64,000 nt of DNA. Source: Opitutus sp. GAS368 (GTDB taxonomy: Bacteria; Verrucomicrobiota; Verrucomicrobiia; Opitutales; Opitutaceae). The notes beneath the pieces were generated by a model. That model searched no databases and was not told the DNA's origin. It was given only the letters and a program-made list of their open reading frames with translations. Where the stretch lies: NCBI GenBank assembly GCA_945903465.1, contig CAMDOF010000005.1, positions 1-64,000 of the forward strand, in the 5' to 3' direction. Both the position numbers and the translations under genes were made by a program. Shown here one piece after another: positions 21,137 to 31,302 of the stretch (position 1 is the first letter of the stretch; every line of letters starts with the position of its first letter).

Positions 21137-21279
21137 AGCGGAAACGAGGTTTTTCGTACTTAAGAAACGGTGTTGGTAAAAATGCTGGGGAACAACCTGC
21201 GATTAGTTTTTTCCGCTCAAGGCCAAGATCCGAATGGGGTGGGGCCTGCTGAAGAATTGGGGTTTCAGATGGCGAAGCC

Positions 21280-23130
21280 CGGTGGATTTGGAACGTCTCT
21301 TTCACCCCGAATGTCCACAACGAGCTGGAGCGCGCCCTCTGCTGGAACCGCGCCTGCGGTGGTGTCAGCGGGCCGTAGATATCGATGTCCACGCCTTCAT
21401 CGGTCACGTTGCGAAGTTCGGCGAAGAGCCGCAGTTCGCGCCCGATCACGAGCTCGCCCGTGATGTCGATATAAGTCCGGGCCTTCACGAAATTTTTTGT
21501 GCGGGGTTGAATGCCGCGTCCGGTGAAAGTGTTCTGGAACTGCCGCTCGCGATGATTCGCAGCGACGCGCAGGCGATAGTTGCGCCGCGTGAGGCTCAGG
21601 CCGCCGTTCAGAAGCGAGGGGCTGCTTTGGAACTGATCGCGTGAGGCGCCCGTGGTGTGCGGCGTGCTCGCGTTGGCAAACTCGTTCAGGCCGCGCGCCC
21701 ACGGCGGCAGGAGCGTCAGCGCCCGCTGGTAGTTGAACTCGAGTCCATCCAACCGGACCGTCGTACCCAGATGGCGTTGAGTGGAAACGAGAAATCCGCC
21801 GTAAACCGCCGGGTCGAGGCCATAAATCGCGAGGAACCCAGGGGTGGTGGGAATCGTTGACGTGCCAAAAAAGTTTTCAAACTCGCGGCGATGCACGGTG
21901 ACGCCGATGGTGCCGACCTAGGCGAAATAATATTCAAGCGCCTGCGTCGTGGTGTGCGCGGTCCACGGTTCGATCGCGGCGTTGTTGAGCGCGATTCGGC
22001 TCGTCAACGTCGTGTTCTCGACAGCGGGCCGCGTGATCGCACCGGAGTATTGCACAAAATTTAGCCGGCCGATGGACCTGTGCCAGGCGGCGCGGACGAT
22101 GAGATTTTCCCAGAGGTTGTAACTTGCGTTGATACCCGGGAATCGGTGCACGTATGCCCTCTTCACGGGCGTGCCGAGGGAGAGGGGCGTGCCGAGGGAG
22201 AGGTGCGTCTGGCGGGTGATCGTCAGCGGATCGTTCGAAATCGTGAGGGGACGACCGTTGGCGCCGAGGACCCCCTTGCCCATGGTGTCTCTCTGGAAAT
22301 GCCGCGTCGGGTCGCCCAGCGGATCCTGGGCCTTGTTAGCGGTCTGCTCGGCGCGCAGCCCTCCGACCAGCTTCAGCCGGTGGTGGAAAAAACGGAGATC
22401 ACCGCGGGCAAAAGCGGACCTGATGACCTCCTCCGCATGACGCGAAATGCTGGCCGCGTTGGTGTAGGCGGCGCTCTCATCGAGGCGGAAGGCTTGGGGA
22501 TTGGCTTGGTCGAACGCCCAGAGCTTGGCGTAGTTCACCGTCGGGACGCGCGGGAAGCCAGACGCGCCGGGATGCGGGGCGACTTCCGTAAAATTGAACG
22601 GCGCCCCGCCTTCATCTCCGCTGCTGGTCCGCCGATCCGGTCCGAGATACGTGAAATGGGTATGCGCGGGAAAAGGATTCGTCGTGTCCGGACCTGGTGT
22701 TGCCGATCCACGCCGCCTTTGAGTGGGGACAGGCGTGCCGCCCAGTTTGAAATCGCCCGGCAGGTTGCCGTAGCGGCGGCCCTTCGCATCCGCACCCTTG
22801 GGCTCCGGCGCGTTGGTCGTCGTGATCGTGTAGTTGGTGATGTCGAATGGAACGACCGGGCGGCCGGTTGCCGCCGTCCAGCACGGTGATCTTGCCGGGA
22901 CGAAACAGATCGAAGCCGTCGGAGTTCACCGTCACGTCGGGCCGGGTCATCGCCGTGATGGCGAACCAGCCGCGATCGCCGGCGGCGGTGTGATCTTTCG
23001 AATGCGGGTAGCCGGCGCCCGCCTCCGCCTTCCAGATCGGGCCATCGTGGCGATACACCAGCGTCGGCATATAATTAGTGATGCTGCGATCTGGCGTACC
23101 ATTCGTGAAATGGGTTTCAACTAAAAGGAC
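21280..23130 (-). pseudogene. Decayed, N-terminally truncated TonB-dependent receptor
   Basis: Fragments SITNYMPTLVYRHDGPIWKAEAGAGY.., LRFFHHRLKLVGGLRAEQT..INASYNLWENLIVRAAWHRSIGRLNFVQYSGAITRP.., VHRREFENFFGTSTIPTTPGFLAIYGLDPAVYGG..SSLWTFGVKETF follow the adjacent 1047-aa receptor in order. Frameshift between ORFs 22612-23292 and 21918-22538, in-frame TAG at 21918-21920, stop lost after FGVKETF. Confidence 0.85.
22171..22206. repeat. 18-bp tandem duplication inside the receptor pseudogene
   Basis: gtgccgagggagaggggc / gtgccgagggagaggtgc. Confidence 0.9.
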
Positions 23131-23192
23131 ACCGCGGAGGCCCAAGCGCGAAGGCGCGCGACCGAGCGCCCGGGGAGCCAGCGGGGCGGGAA

Positions 23193-24200
23193 TTATCCCG
23201 GCAGCACCCACCGGCGCGCACGTGGCACGTAGCGGGCGACGGGTGTTTCCGGGGCGCGATGGGCCCGCTCGACGTGGAGGGGCGCGCACCACGCGGGCTC
23301 TGCCACGAGCAGCAGGGTGTCGATGTGCGGGTGCACCGTAATCTCGTGTCGGGTCACTTGGTCCGCGCGATGCCTGGCGTGCTCCGCCCGGGTCGCCGCG
23401 AGGCGGTCGGCCGTTTTGGCAGCAGCGGTAGCGCTGCGGCTTGCGCGGGCGGTCAACTCCGCCGCGTAGGTTTCAAAATACGCGTCGATGCGGTCCAGCT
23501 CGCGGCGCAGGCGTTGCTCCTGCCGTGCGCGGATGCCGGCGAGTTCGTCGGCGAGATCGCTGAGCAGCGCGCTTTGCAGCAGGTCGCTCCACGGCGCGAG
23601 TGCGGGCGTCGGCCACGACAGCGGTGTCGTCGGCTCGGGGGCGGCGCGGGCGAAACCGATTTCGCGGGCAAGGCCTTCGTCCAAATAGCCGTCGGGGAGC
23701 GAGACGGCGACGCGGCGCAACGCCCAATGCTGGTCGATCGCCTGAATTTCGCACCGCGCCAGGACCACGAGCGAGAAATGAAAATCGTCCGTAAACGGCG
23801 CGGTGAGCCGCCAACGCTTCGTATCCTCAAACTGGGCGCGCCAGAGTTTTTCCGCCACGACCGCGTCGGGCGGGCGCGTCGGGCCGGTGGCGGCGAGCAC
23901 GACGCGTTCGAGCGCGAGTGCGGCCGGCCGCAGCACTTCGGCGAGGCGGAAGGTGAGCGGGCTGCCGGGAAACACCTCGCGCGCCGCGTCGCGCATCCCG
24001 GCGGCATCTGGTGCGGTGAACTGCAGCTCGGCGGCGTGCAACGTGCCGTCCGGATTCCAAAGGGTGGCCGCGCGGCCTTCGGCGACGACGTCGAGGCGGT
24101 CGTGCCACGGCCGGGCACACAGGGCACCGAGCGCGGTGAGCCCGTCTTCGTAGAAATCGAGGACGGCTCCGGTTTCGTAGGGCAGGCGCGGGAGTTTCAT
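23193..24200 (-). CDS. Hypothetical protein with C-terminal coiled coil, adjacent to SNF2 helicase
   Basis: 335 aa, MKLPRLPYETGAVLDFYEDGLTALGALCARPWHDRLDVVAEGRAATLWNPDGTLHAAELQF; coiled coil LADELAGIRARQEQRLRRELDRIDAYFETYAAELTARA; C-terminal ARYVPRARRWVLPG. Same strand as and immediately downstream of the helicase. Confidence 0.8.
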   Translation of the reverse strand: MKLPRLPYETGAVLDFYEDGLTALGALCARPWHDRLDVVAEGRAATLWNPDGTLHAAELQFTAPDAAGMRDAAREVFPGSPLTFRLAEVLRPAALALERVVLAATGPTRPPDAVVAEKLWRAQFEDTKRWRLTAPFTDDFHFSLVVLARCEIQAIDQHWALRRVAVSLPDGYLDEGLAREIGFARAAPEPTTPLSWPTPALAPWSDLLQSALLSDLADELAGIRARQEQRLRRELDRIDAYFETYAAELTARASRSATAAAKTADRLAATRAEHARHRADQVTRHEITVHPHIDTLLLVAEPAWCAPLHVERAHRAPETPVARYVPRARRWVLPG

Positions 24201-24359
24201 CGGAGAGGGGCCCTTTTGAAATCGGGCATTGGGCGTCGGAAATATTTAAATTGGCGATCCATCAGGACCCGAACAGCCAGAGGCGGGAGCGCCGATGGCC
24301 GGCCGGCTCGGAAATACCGGATGCGCGCTGACTGATTTTCAGTTTTCACGAATTCCTTT

Positions 24360-27300
24360 TTACAGCGATTCGTAGTCCTGAGCGAACAGGGTTTCATCGA
24401 GTTGCTTCACTTCGGCATAGTGGTCGCGCGCCGCCGCGAGTTCTTCGCCCAGCCCAGCCAGCGCCTCGGCCACGCGGCCTTCGCTTTCGCGCCAGCGGCG
24501 GAAAACCTCTTCTTCAAACTCGTCGCCGCTGAACCGTTCGCCGAGCACGAGGCCAGTCTCGCCCACGACGAGTTCGAAGAGGTTCAGTTTGTCCTGGAGA
24601 ATCTGGAGGAGGTGCTCCTGAAGCGTGCCGGCCTGCACGAAATTATAGATCCGCACCGGGTGCTGCTGGCCGAGACGGTGCAGGCGGCCGATGCGCTGCT
24701 CGATTTCCATCGGATTCCACGGCAGGTCGAAATTGGCGAGGCAGTGGCAAAACTGCAGGTTCCGCCCCTCGGTGCCGCTGTGCGTGAGCACGAGCGCGCC
24801 GCCGTGCGCGCGAAATTCCTCCGTGATCGGTTGGCGGCTGGGAGCGGGCGTCGCACCGTTGATGACGAAGATGGGCACGCCGGCGCCGCGCAAAAATTCC
24901 GCGAGTGCCGCCTGCGTTTCGAGAAACTCGGTGAACACCACCACGCCGCCGGCACTGCGGGCGAGCGGCACGATGGCCGCACACTTGCGCCGCCAGCTGT
25001 CCGTGAGCGGCGACTGGTCGCGCCACGCCCGCGCAGCGGCGGCGGCGGGAAACTTCGCGAGCGCCGAGCGCCAAGCGGCCGGACTGCTGCCGGCGGCGCG
25101 CAGGAGCAGCCGACCCCAGAGGCTCGACTGGCTGGCGTTGAGTCCCGTCAGGGCGACGCGGAATTCGCATTCCCACTGCTGCCAAAAGGTGCGCTCGGGT
25201 TCGTCGGGCGCAAAGACCACGGTCTCGGCGTGGCGCGGAGGCAGGTCGACGCCGGCATTGGCGCGGGTGTTGCGGATCATTACCTGGCCGAGCAGGCGGC
25301 GCAGTTCCTCCGGTTCGCGCGGCTGGCGCGGGCGCTTCGGATCGAGGAAACGCGCGCGGAATTCGCGCGGTGTCGGGAGCTGGCCGGGCATTAGCAACGT
25401 GACGAGGTTGTAGAGTTCCTCGAGGGAGTTTTGCACGGGCGTGGCCGTGAGCAGGAGAAGAAACTGGCGTGGGAGGACGTTCACGGCCTGCCACGCCTGC
25501 GAGTCGCGATTGCGCAGATAGTGCGCCTCATCGACGATCAGCAAATCCCAGTGCACCTCGCGCGCGATGGCGAGGTGCGCGGGTTGCTTGAGCGTGTGGA
25601 GACTCGCGACGATGCCGGGATTTTCCCGCCAGAGGCGCGCCGGTTCGTCGCGCACGCCGGGCTGGTTGGTGGTGACGGCCGCGACCCCAAACTTGTCGTT
25701 TAATTCCTCGGCCCACTGATCGACGAGCGAAGGCAGCGTGAGCACGAGAAAACGTTTCACCATGCCGCGCATGAGCAGTTCTTTGAGGACGAGCCCGGCC
25801 TCGATGGTTTTGCCGAGGCCGACTTCGTCGGAGAGCAGCGCGCGGCCCCGCAACGGACCGAGCACACGGAGCGCCGTGCGCACCTGATATTCGAGCCGCC
25901 GGATACGGCAGTGCGGCAGGCAGAGGAGATCGTCGGACTGGTTGGACACCCACCACAAGGCCGCGCGCTCGCGCAGTGCGAAGTCACGGAGATCGGTGAG
26001 GACCAATGCCGTTTCCTGAAACAGGAGCGGCGGGAGTTTTATCGCGACCACGACCGGCGGCAGGGGGGCGGAGAGGCGCGGTGGTTTCGGGACTCGGGGA
26101 GCGCGGGGCGGCGGTGGGGCGGTGCGGTGGGCCTCGGCGTTGGCTTTGGTCTCGCGGGCTTCGCGCAGCCGGCGTCCTTCGGCAAAACGTGCGATGGCGG
26201 CCTTCTGGCGCGCAGCCTCTTCGGTGCGTTTCTCCTCCTTGCGGACAAGACGGCGCTCGTAACGCTCCGCCTCGGCCGCCGATTCGAACGCATACGGATC
26301 GGGCGCGTGCCGGCCCCGTAGGCGCTGTTCTTCCGCCATCGCGAGCAGGTTGCCCTCGATCCAATCGTAAATGGCCACGTCGGGGTGGAGCAGTTGCGGC
26401 GTCCAGTGTGATTCAGCGCTGGCGGGCTGCCGTTTGACAAAACCGCTGACAAACGTGTCGAGATTCGTGTCGAGGCGCTTGAACCACTGGCTCAGAACCC
26501 CGAGGATAGCATTGTGGTGTTGCTGGGTCGACTCCTCTTCGGCGCGCCCGCCGGTCTCCAACGTCCAGTGAAACAGGCCGCCTTCCACGCACCGCACCGT
26601 TCCCACCGCGACAGATGTGGCGACGCCGGGCGCAGTCCAGCAAAACGTCACGACGGCTTTTAACGGGTAGAACTCCACCCGAAGATCCAGCAGCGGGTTC
26701 GGGGGCGGCGTCGGTGCGCGCACAGAGCGCAGCAAGGCGTCGACGAGCACCGTCATCGTGCGTCGCCCGCGCTCCGCCGCGTCGCGCCCCTCGTGGGTTG
26801 CATGGGAGATGCGGGCAAACTCGCCGACTTCGCGACCGAGCCATTTCCAAGCCTCACCGCCCGAAGCGAATTGCAACGGCAGTCGCTCCCCCGCCTTGGC
26901 CGCGCCTTGCGTAATCTCGGACCGAAGACCGAGGTGGAGCCCGTCTTTCACGAGTGGGAAGCGCTCACGCAGCCGTTTGAACAGGGCGTGCACGGAGGTC
27001 GCATGGCCGTTGCATCTATCGATCCGCTGCTCTGCGCCCGGTGCGAAGCGCGCGTCTGGAGCCACCCAGCACTCGAGACCATTTTGCACGAATTCACTGA
27101 AAGTCTCCGGCACGATCCGCCCGGTCGATACGCGCCGTTTGGTGCCCGCCTCTAACCATTCGAAGTGAACGCACCCCGCCACGGCATCGAGGGTCACCGC
27201 CACCGTGCACCAATCGGCGGAGGTAAATAGCTTCCCTCCGTTTCCCGCTCCGGCGCCGTCGCTTCGTGGCATACTGGGATCACGCATTGAGGTGATGGCA

Positions 27301-27377
27301 GAAGAGCCACGCGTGGTCGTCAAGCGCGACGAGGTGGATTTTTGGGCGAGGATCACTCTATCGCGTAGCTTCGGCAA
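24360..27377 (-). CDS. SNF2-family DEAD/DEAH helicase
   Basis: LLSDEVGLGKTIEAGLVLKELL, LTLPSLVDQW, LLIVDEAHYLRN, LLLTATPVQNSLEELYNLVTLLMPG, FTEFLETQAALAEFL, LTHSGTEGRNLQFCHCLANFDLPWNPMEIEQRIGRLHRLGQ. Internal Met at 27287 may be the true start. Confidence 0.93.
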   Translation of the reverse strand: MPKLRDRVILAQKSTSSRLTTTRGSSAITSMRDPSMPRSDGAGAGNGGKLFTSADWCTVAVTLDAVAGCVHFEWLEAGTKRRVSTGRIVPETFSEFVQNGLECWVAPDARFAPGAEQRIDRCNGHATSVHALFKRLRERFPLVKDGLHLGLRSEITQGAAKAGERLPLQFASGGEAWKWLGREVGEFARISHATHEGRDAAERGRRTMTVLVDALLRSVRAPTPPPNPLLDLRVEFYPLKAVVTFCWTAPGVATSVAVGTVRCVEGGLFHWTLETGGRAEEESTQQHHNAILGVLSQWFKRLDTNLDTFVSGFVKRQPASAESHWTPQLLHPDVAIYDWIEGNLLAMAEEQRLRGRHAPDPYAFESAAEAERYERRLVRKEEKRTEEAARQKAAIARFAEGRRLREARETKANAEAHRTAPPPPRAPRVPKPPRLSAPLPPVVVAIKLPPLLFQETALVLTDLRDFALRERAALWWVSNQSDDLLCLPHCRIRRLEYQVRTALRVLGPLRGRALLSDEVGLGKTIEAGLVLKELLMRGMVKRFLVLTLPSLVDQWAEELNDKFGVAAVTTNQPGVRDEPARLWRENPGIVASLHTLKQPAHLAIAREVHWDLLIVDEAHYLRNRDSQAWQAVNVLPRQFLLLLTATPVQNSLEELYNLVTLLMPGQLPTPREFRARFLDPKRPRQPREPEELRRLLGQVMIRNTRANAGVDLPPRHAETVVFAPDEPERTFWQQWECEFRVALTGLNASQSSLWGRLLLRAAGSSPAAWRSALAKFPAAAAARAWRDQSPLTDSWRRKCAAIVPLARSAGGVVVFTEFLETQAALAEFLRGAGVPIFVINGATPAPSRQPITEEFRAHGGALVLTHSGTEGRNLQFCHCLANFDLPWNPMEIEQRIGRLHRLGQQHPVRIYNFVQAGTLQEHLLQILQDKLNLFELVVGETGLVLGERFSGDEFEEEVFRRWRESEGRVAEALAGLGEELAAARDHYAEVKQLDETLFAQDYESL

Positions 27378-27469
27378 CGGGGCTTAACTTGGCGACTGAG
27401 TCCTGTTAGCGCTGCGCATGGCCCACCGATTTGCTGCGAAGGATGGGACCGCGGGGTTTTGATTTGGAG

Positions 27470-27650
27470 GCATGATGGCGGTGCATTATTTTTACCGTGC
27501 TGCGCAGGATGGCGGATCCTTTCCGCAAACACTCGAAACCGGGCGGACCAGCACCGGCGCGGTGCAGATCGCCACCGAGTTGGGCGATCGCGATCATCGC
27601 TGCACCCACGGGGAGTTTTTTGACGTCAGCAGTTGCCGCACGGCCACTCG
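27470..27650 (-). pseudogene. C-terminal remnant of an IS4-type transposase
   Basis: PVGAAMIAIAQLGGDLHRAGAGPPGFECLRKGSAIL resembles the conserved IS4-type C-terminus (AIARLGGxLxRKGDGxPGxxxLWRG). Confidence 0.5.
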
Positions 27651-27745
27651 CCCGGGTCGAACACGAGGTCTCCGGGCAGCCCAGGTGCGGTTCTGCCCAG
27701 AAGCGCCAGAAGCAGGGAAAAGCCAACCGGGTCAGCAACGGTCTT

Positions 27746-27856
27746 TCAGGCGACCTTAAATTTTGGATTTTTCAGGAGGCGGTTGAGGAGGACGATGAGT
27801 CTGCGCATGAGGGCGACGAGCGCATCTTTCTTGGCCTTACCGTCCAGGAAAAGCCA
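27746..27856 (-). pseudogene. C-terminal remnant of an IS110-type transposase
   Basis: - strand frame reads DGKAKKDALVALMRRLIVLLNRLLKNPKFKVA*, characteristic of IS110-type C-termini. Confidence 0.55.
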
Positions 27857-27862
27857 ATAGGG

Positions 27863-28120
27863 TCAGGTCTTGGGGTTTGGGGTTTTGACGAGCCGGGATT
27901 GCCTGCGCTGGTCGGGTGGTCGCGGCCAGGCGGCGACCTGGCGGCTGACGTCGTGGACATTACCGATCGGCATGGTTTCCGCCAGGCGGCGGTTGGTCAC
28001 CGGGCGGCGGCGTTTCAGTTCGGCGGCGATCGCCAGCTTCCAGTCCGCTGATTTTTCCAGCACCAGATTCGCCCCGGTCCTTCCGAACACCTTGGGGAGC
28101 GCGGTCAGGAACCCGGCCAA
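27863..28120 (-). pseudogene. C-terminal remnant of a REP-associated / IS200-like transposase
   Basis: SADWKLAIAAELKRRRPVTNRRLAETMPIGNVHDVSRQVAAW resembles the C-terminal helical segment of REP-associated transposases. Confidence 0.45.
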
Positions 28121-28307
28121 ACCCCACCCTGCGCAAATCCAGTTTCTTAGGAATAATATCGGGGCACTGGTCCGCCGCTTCCACCTTCAAGGAATGACGG
28201 AAACCCCCGCCGTCAAAACCGTGTTGTCACGTCTCACGGCATGATCCTCTCCGATTTGTCTCAGGTTCCTGATTGTATTGAGTGGGCGGGTCGGTTTCCG
28301 ATGGAGC

Positions 28308-29411
28308 ATGCAAAGCCCCGTTCAACCGCTCCGCGTGCTCCTGGCGGATCAGGTCGCCCAGGCGATCGAGCGCGAGATTCTGGCGCAACGCTGGCGGGAG
28401 TGGCTGCCGGGCGAACGCAATCTGCAAAAGGTGTTCAACGTCAGCCGGCAGACGGTGCGCGCCGCGCTGGCGCGGTTGGTGGCCCGGCGGACGCTCGAGG
28501 TGGAACCGTTTCAGGGCTATCGCATCCTGCGTCTGCGCCGCGCGAAATCAGGCGCAAGGCCGGTGCCGCCGCGCGAACTCGGGTTGATTTGTCCGGAGCC
28601 CGTGTATCGGATGCCGTCGCGCTTCATCCACGTCTTGGATCTTTTTCGCAGCCACTGCGCGGAGTCCGGGCTCAACCTGGAAGTGCTCGACGGGCACCAA
28701 TTTAAACGCACGGATCCGGGGCGGTTGATGCCGCGGGTGGTGCGGAGTCATCCGAAGGCGTGCTGGATTCTCGTGATGGCAAACCGTCGCATGCAGGAGT
28801 GGTTCGAGAAAAGCGGACAGCCGGTCGTGGTCTACGGGAATGTTTATGCCGACCTGTCACTGACGAGTGCGGGCATCGATTATCATGCGAGCATCCGGCA
28901 TGCGGCGTCGCTGCTGCTGGCCAAGGGCCATCGGCGCATTGCGTTTGTGGCCTACGATCTCAGTCGGGCCGGGGAGGGGGATAGCTGGCGCGGTTTTCAA
29001 GAGGCGTTTGCTTCGCACCGCGGAGACACCGCCGTGCCGGTGTTGCTGGAGCGGCCGGATGCGGACGCCGACGCGCTGTGCCGGCAGCTCGACGGCGTGC
29101 TGCGGTCTCCGCAACGGCCGACCGCGTTTGTGGTGAGCCACCCGCACCACTACGCCGCGGTGGCGACGCATCTGGTCAGCCGCGGGCTGCGCATCCCGGC
29201 GGATGTGTCGCTGATTTGTCGCAGCGAGGATCCGTTCATGCAATTTTTGAGGCCCACCCCGGCGTTTTATCGGGCCAACCTGGAGGTGGTCGCGCGACTG
29301 CTCTTCGAGCGGGTGCGGCATGCGATCGACGGCACCGCCAAGCCGGGAGACCAGCGTCTGCTCGTGCCGGAGCTGGTGCCCGGCGGTTCGGTCGCGCCGC
29401 CGCCGAAGTAG
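28308..29411 (+). CDS. Transcriptional regulator, GntR-type HTH with LacI-type sugar-binding domain
   Basis: LADQVAQAIEREILAQRWREWLPGERNLQKVFNVSRQTVRAALARLVARRTLEVEPFQGYRI, then periplasmic-binding-like domain with SLLLAKGHRRIAFVA and SRGLRIPADVSLICRSED. Confidence 0.88.
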   Translation: MQSPVQPLRVLLADQVAQAIEREILAQRWREWLPGERNLQKVFNVSRQTVRAALARLVARRTLEVEPFQGYRILRLRRAKSGARPVPPRELGLICPEPVYRMPSRFIHVLDLFRSHCAESGLNLEVLDGHQFKRTDPGRLMPRVVRSHPKACWILVMANRRMQEWFEKSGQPVVVYGNVYADLSLTSAGIDYHASIRHAASLLLAKGHRRIAFVAYDLSRAGEGDSWRGFQEAFASHRGDTAVPVLLERPDADADALCRQLDGVLRSPQRPTAFVVSHPHHYAAVATHLVSRGLRIPADVSLICRSEDPFMQFLRPTPAFYRANLEVVARLLFERVRHAIDGTAKPGDQRLLVPELVPGGSVAPPPK

Positions 29412-29474
29412 GAGCCGATCGGCAAGTTCGCGAAGAGCGAGCGCCAGGGACTTGCCGCGAAGGCGATGCGGCGA

Positions 29475-29631
29475 AGTTCAGGGCGCATCCCAGTATTTTG
29501 CCGCGCGGAGCACAGACGTAGGCGCAGGCTCGTCGGCAAGCTGCGGACGAGCGTCCACGGCGCTACGGTCGTGCCCGATCGCTCCGAGCAACTGCAAGAA
29601 ACTGCGACGCGCCCCGCAGCCATCCTTGGGG
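29475..29631. repeat. Dispersed ~155-bp repeat, copy A
   Basis: gtattttgccgcgcggagcacagacgtaggcgcaggctcgtcggcaagctgcggacgagcg...agaaactgcgacgcgc...ccttgggg; inverted homologue at 36237-36392. Contains a GCTCGTC/GACGAGC hairpin at 29528-29552. Confidence 0.85.
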
Positions 29632-29741
29632 ATTTCATCCATTGAATGAAATCGGACTGGCGGTTATCCCGCCTTGATTTTTGCCTGCACGTGCAGGTGG
29701 ACGTGGGCCCGCCGGAAACGAATCTCGAACAATTGGTGGCG

Positions 29742-31205
29742 CTATGATCCGAACCGAAACGAGTAGACCTTGGTCCGCGCGCCGCTGAGCACGACTTGTA
29801 CGTGGCGGCCCTGGAGCGACGTAAGATCGCGACGGCCCTGCCACGAGGTTACCGCGCCGGTGGCGTTGAGTTGCAGCGGATCGCAGTCGGCGGCGGAGAA
29901 CCCTGCGAGATCGCGGCCGCTGACCGGATCGCGTAACGCCACGCGCAGCTCGCCGAGCGCACCGGTGTCGAGGTTGAGGCGCAGCGTCGATCCATTGACC
30001 ATGACCGGCGCCGTCGTGGCCTGGCCGCCGGCGGGGGAGAAATCCAGCGACACAAAACCGTCGACGCGTTGCACGTGGCGAAAAATCACGCCGTCTGATT
30101 CCTTCTGGCGCCCGATGGTGTCGCCGTGCGTCGTGCGGAAGCCGGTGCCGAACTGCCAGATTTCGTCGCCGCGGACCACCATGCCCGCACCGATGTAGAC
30201 CATGTTCCCGCTCTCCGAACCGGCGAGACCGGGGCGAAGGTAGGGCTCGCGTGAATACCGCTGCCACGCGACCCCGTCGCGGCTCGCGATGAACTGCGAC
30301 TCGGTGCGGCCGTCGTTGCGCACCCTCGATTTGTGGTCGTGGCGATAGATCGAGGGGAAACCGACATACCACTCGGGGGCGAGCGGGTAGCGCTGGATGG
30401 CGTTTGTATAGACATCGGTGAGATCGGGGTCGCGCTCGTCGCAGGCGAACACCGTCGGGGCCTCGTCCACGATGAACGGGTCGCGCGTCGGTTCATTTTT
30501 CTGCGCTCCCGCACCCGAGGGTTTGATCGGCAGAGGGCGGTCGAGGCGGTCGGTCTCCAGTCGGACCAACCTTCGCCAATGCTCCTTCGGATCCTCGCGA
30601 TGCCAGCTCCGGAAAAACAAGACGTAACGGCCGAGTTGATCGTCCCACAGCGTGACGTTTTGCGAGTCGGCCTCGAATGGCAGCAGCGGCGCGGAATCGC
30701 GCCGCCACAAAAGCCCATCGGGCGACGTGAAGCGATAAATGCCTCCGCCCTTGAAGACCGTCGTCACATAGACGTAGCGCTCGGCCTCGGTGCGCGCGTG
30801 TGGGTCGCGGAAGACATTGCCTTCGATGCTGGAGACGCCGACGAGATTGTTGGCTTTGCTGCCTGCGCGTTCGGCCACGCCGAGGTTCGGTTTTTCCCAA
30901 TGCACGCCGTCGGTCGACTCGGCGTAGGCCAGATGGACAATCTTCGTGGATTCACGCGTGTTATACCACATCCGCAGTTTCCCGCCGTCGTCGATCACGG
31001 AGAGATAAAACGTGATCATGAAACTTTCCCACGGACGGTCGCGGCGGATCACGATTTCGCTGCGCTGCGGCGGATTGACGGTGAGAGTGGTGCCGGCCGA
31101 CGCGGTGACGAACGCGGGATCGAGGAACAGGTGGCGCGTCTGAGCGGGGAGGACGCTGGCGAGCGTGAGAGTGAGTGCGGCGCCGATCGCCGTGAAGGTA
31201 TGCAT
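29742..31205 (-). CDS. Secreted beta-propeller glycosidase-like protein, paralogue 1
   Basis: Signal peptide, RHLFLDPAFV, RDRPWESFMITFYLSVIDDGGKLRMWYNTRESTKIVHLAYAESTDGVHWEKPNLGV, C-terminal module LRLNLDTGALGELRVAL...GRHVQVVLSGARTKVYSFRFGS. Confidence 0.85.
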   Translation of the reverse strand: MHTFTAIGAALTLTLASVLPAQTRHLFLDPAFVTASAGTTLTVNPPQRSEIVIRRDRPWESFMITFYLSVIDDGGKLRMWYNTRESTKIVHLAYAESTDGVHWEKPNLGVAERAGSKANNLVGVSSIEGNVFRDPHARTEAERYVYVTTVFKGGGIYRFTSPDGLLWRRDSAPLLPFEADSQNVTLWDDQLGRYVLFFRSWHREDPKEHWRRLVRLETDRLDRPLPIKPSGAGAQKNEPTRDPFIVDEAPTVFACDERDPDLTDVYTNAIQRYPLAPEWYVGFPSIYRHDHKSRVRNDGRTESQFIASRDGVAWQRYSREPYLRPGLAGSESGNMVYIGAGMVVRGDEIWQFGTGFRTTHGDTIGRQKESDGVIFRHVQRVDGFVSLDFSPAGGQATTAPVMVNGSTLRLNLDTGALGELRVALRDPVSGRDLAGFSAADCDPLQLNATGAVTSWQGRRDLTSLQGRHVQVVLSGARTKVYSFRFGS

Positions 31206-31302
31206 AGGAGGTGACGCTGGGCGGCCGGCGGCAGGCGTAATTTCACTCAGCAGGTGAAAGGTGATTCTTCGTGGGTATTCAGAGGCATGTGACCAAGTGA
31301 TG

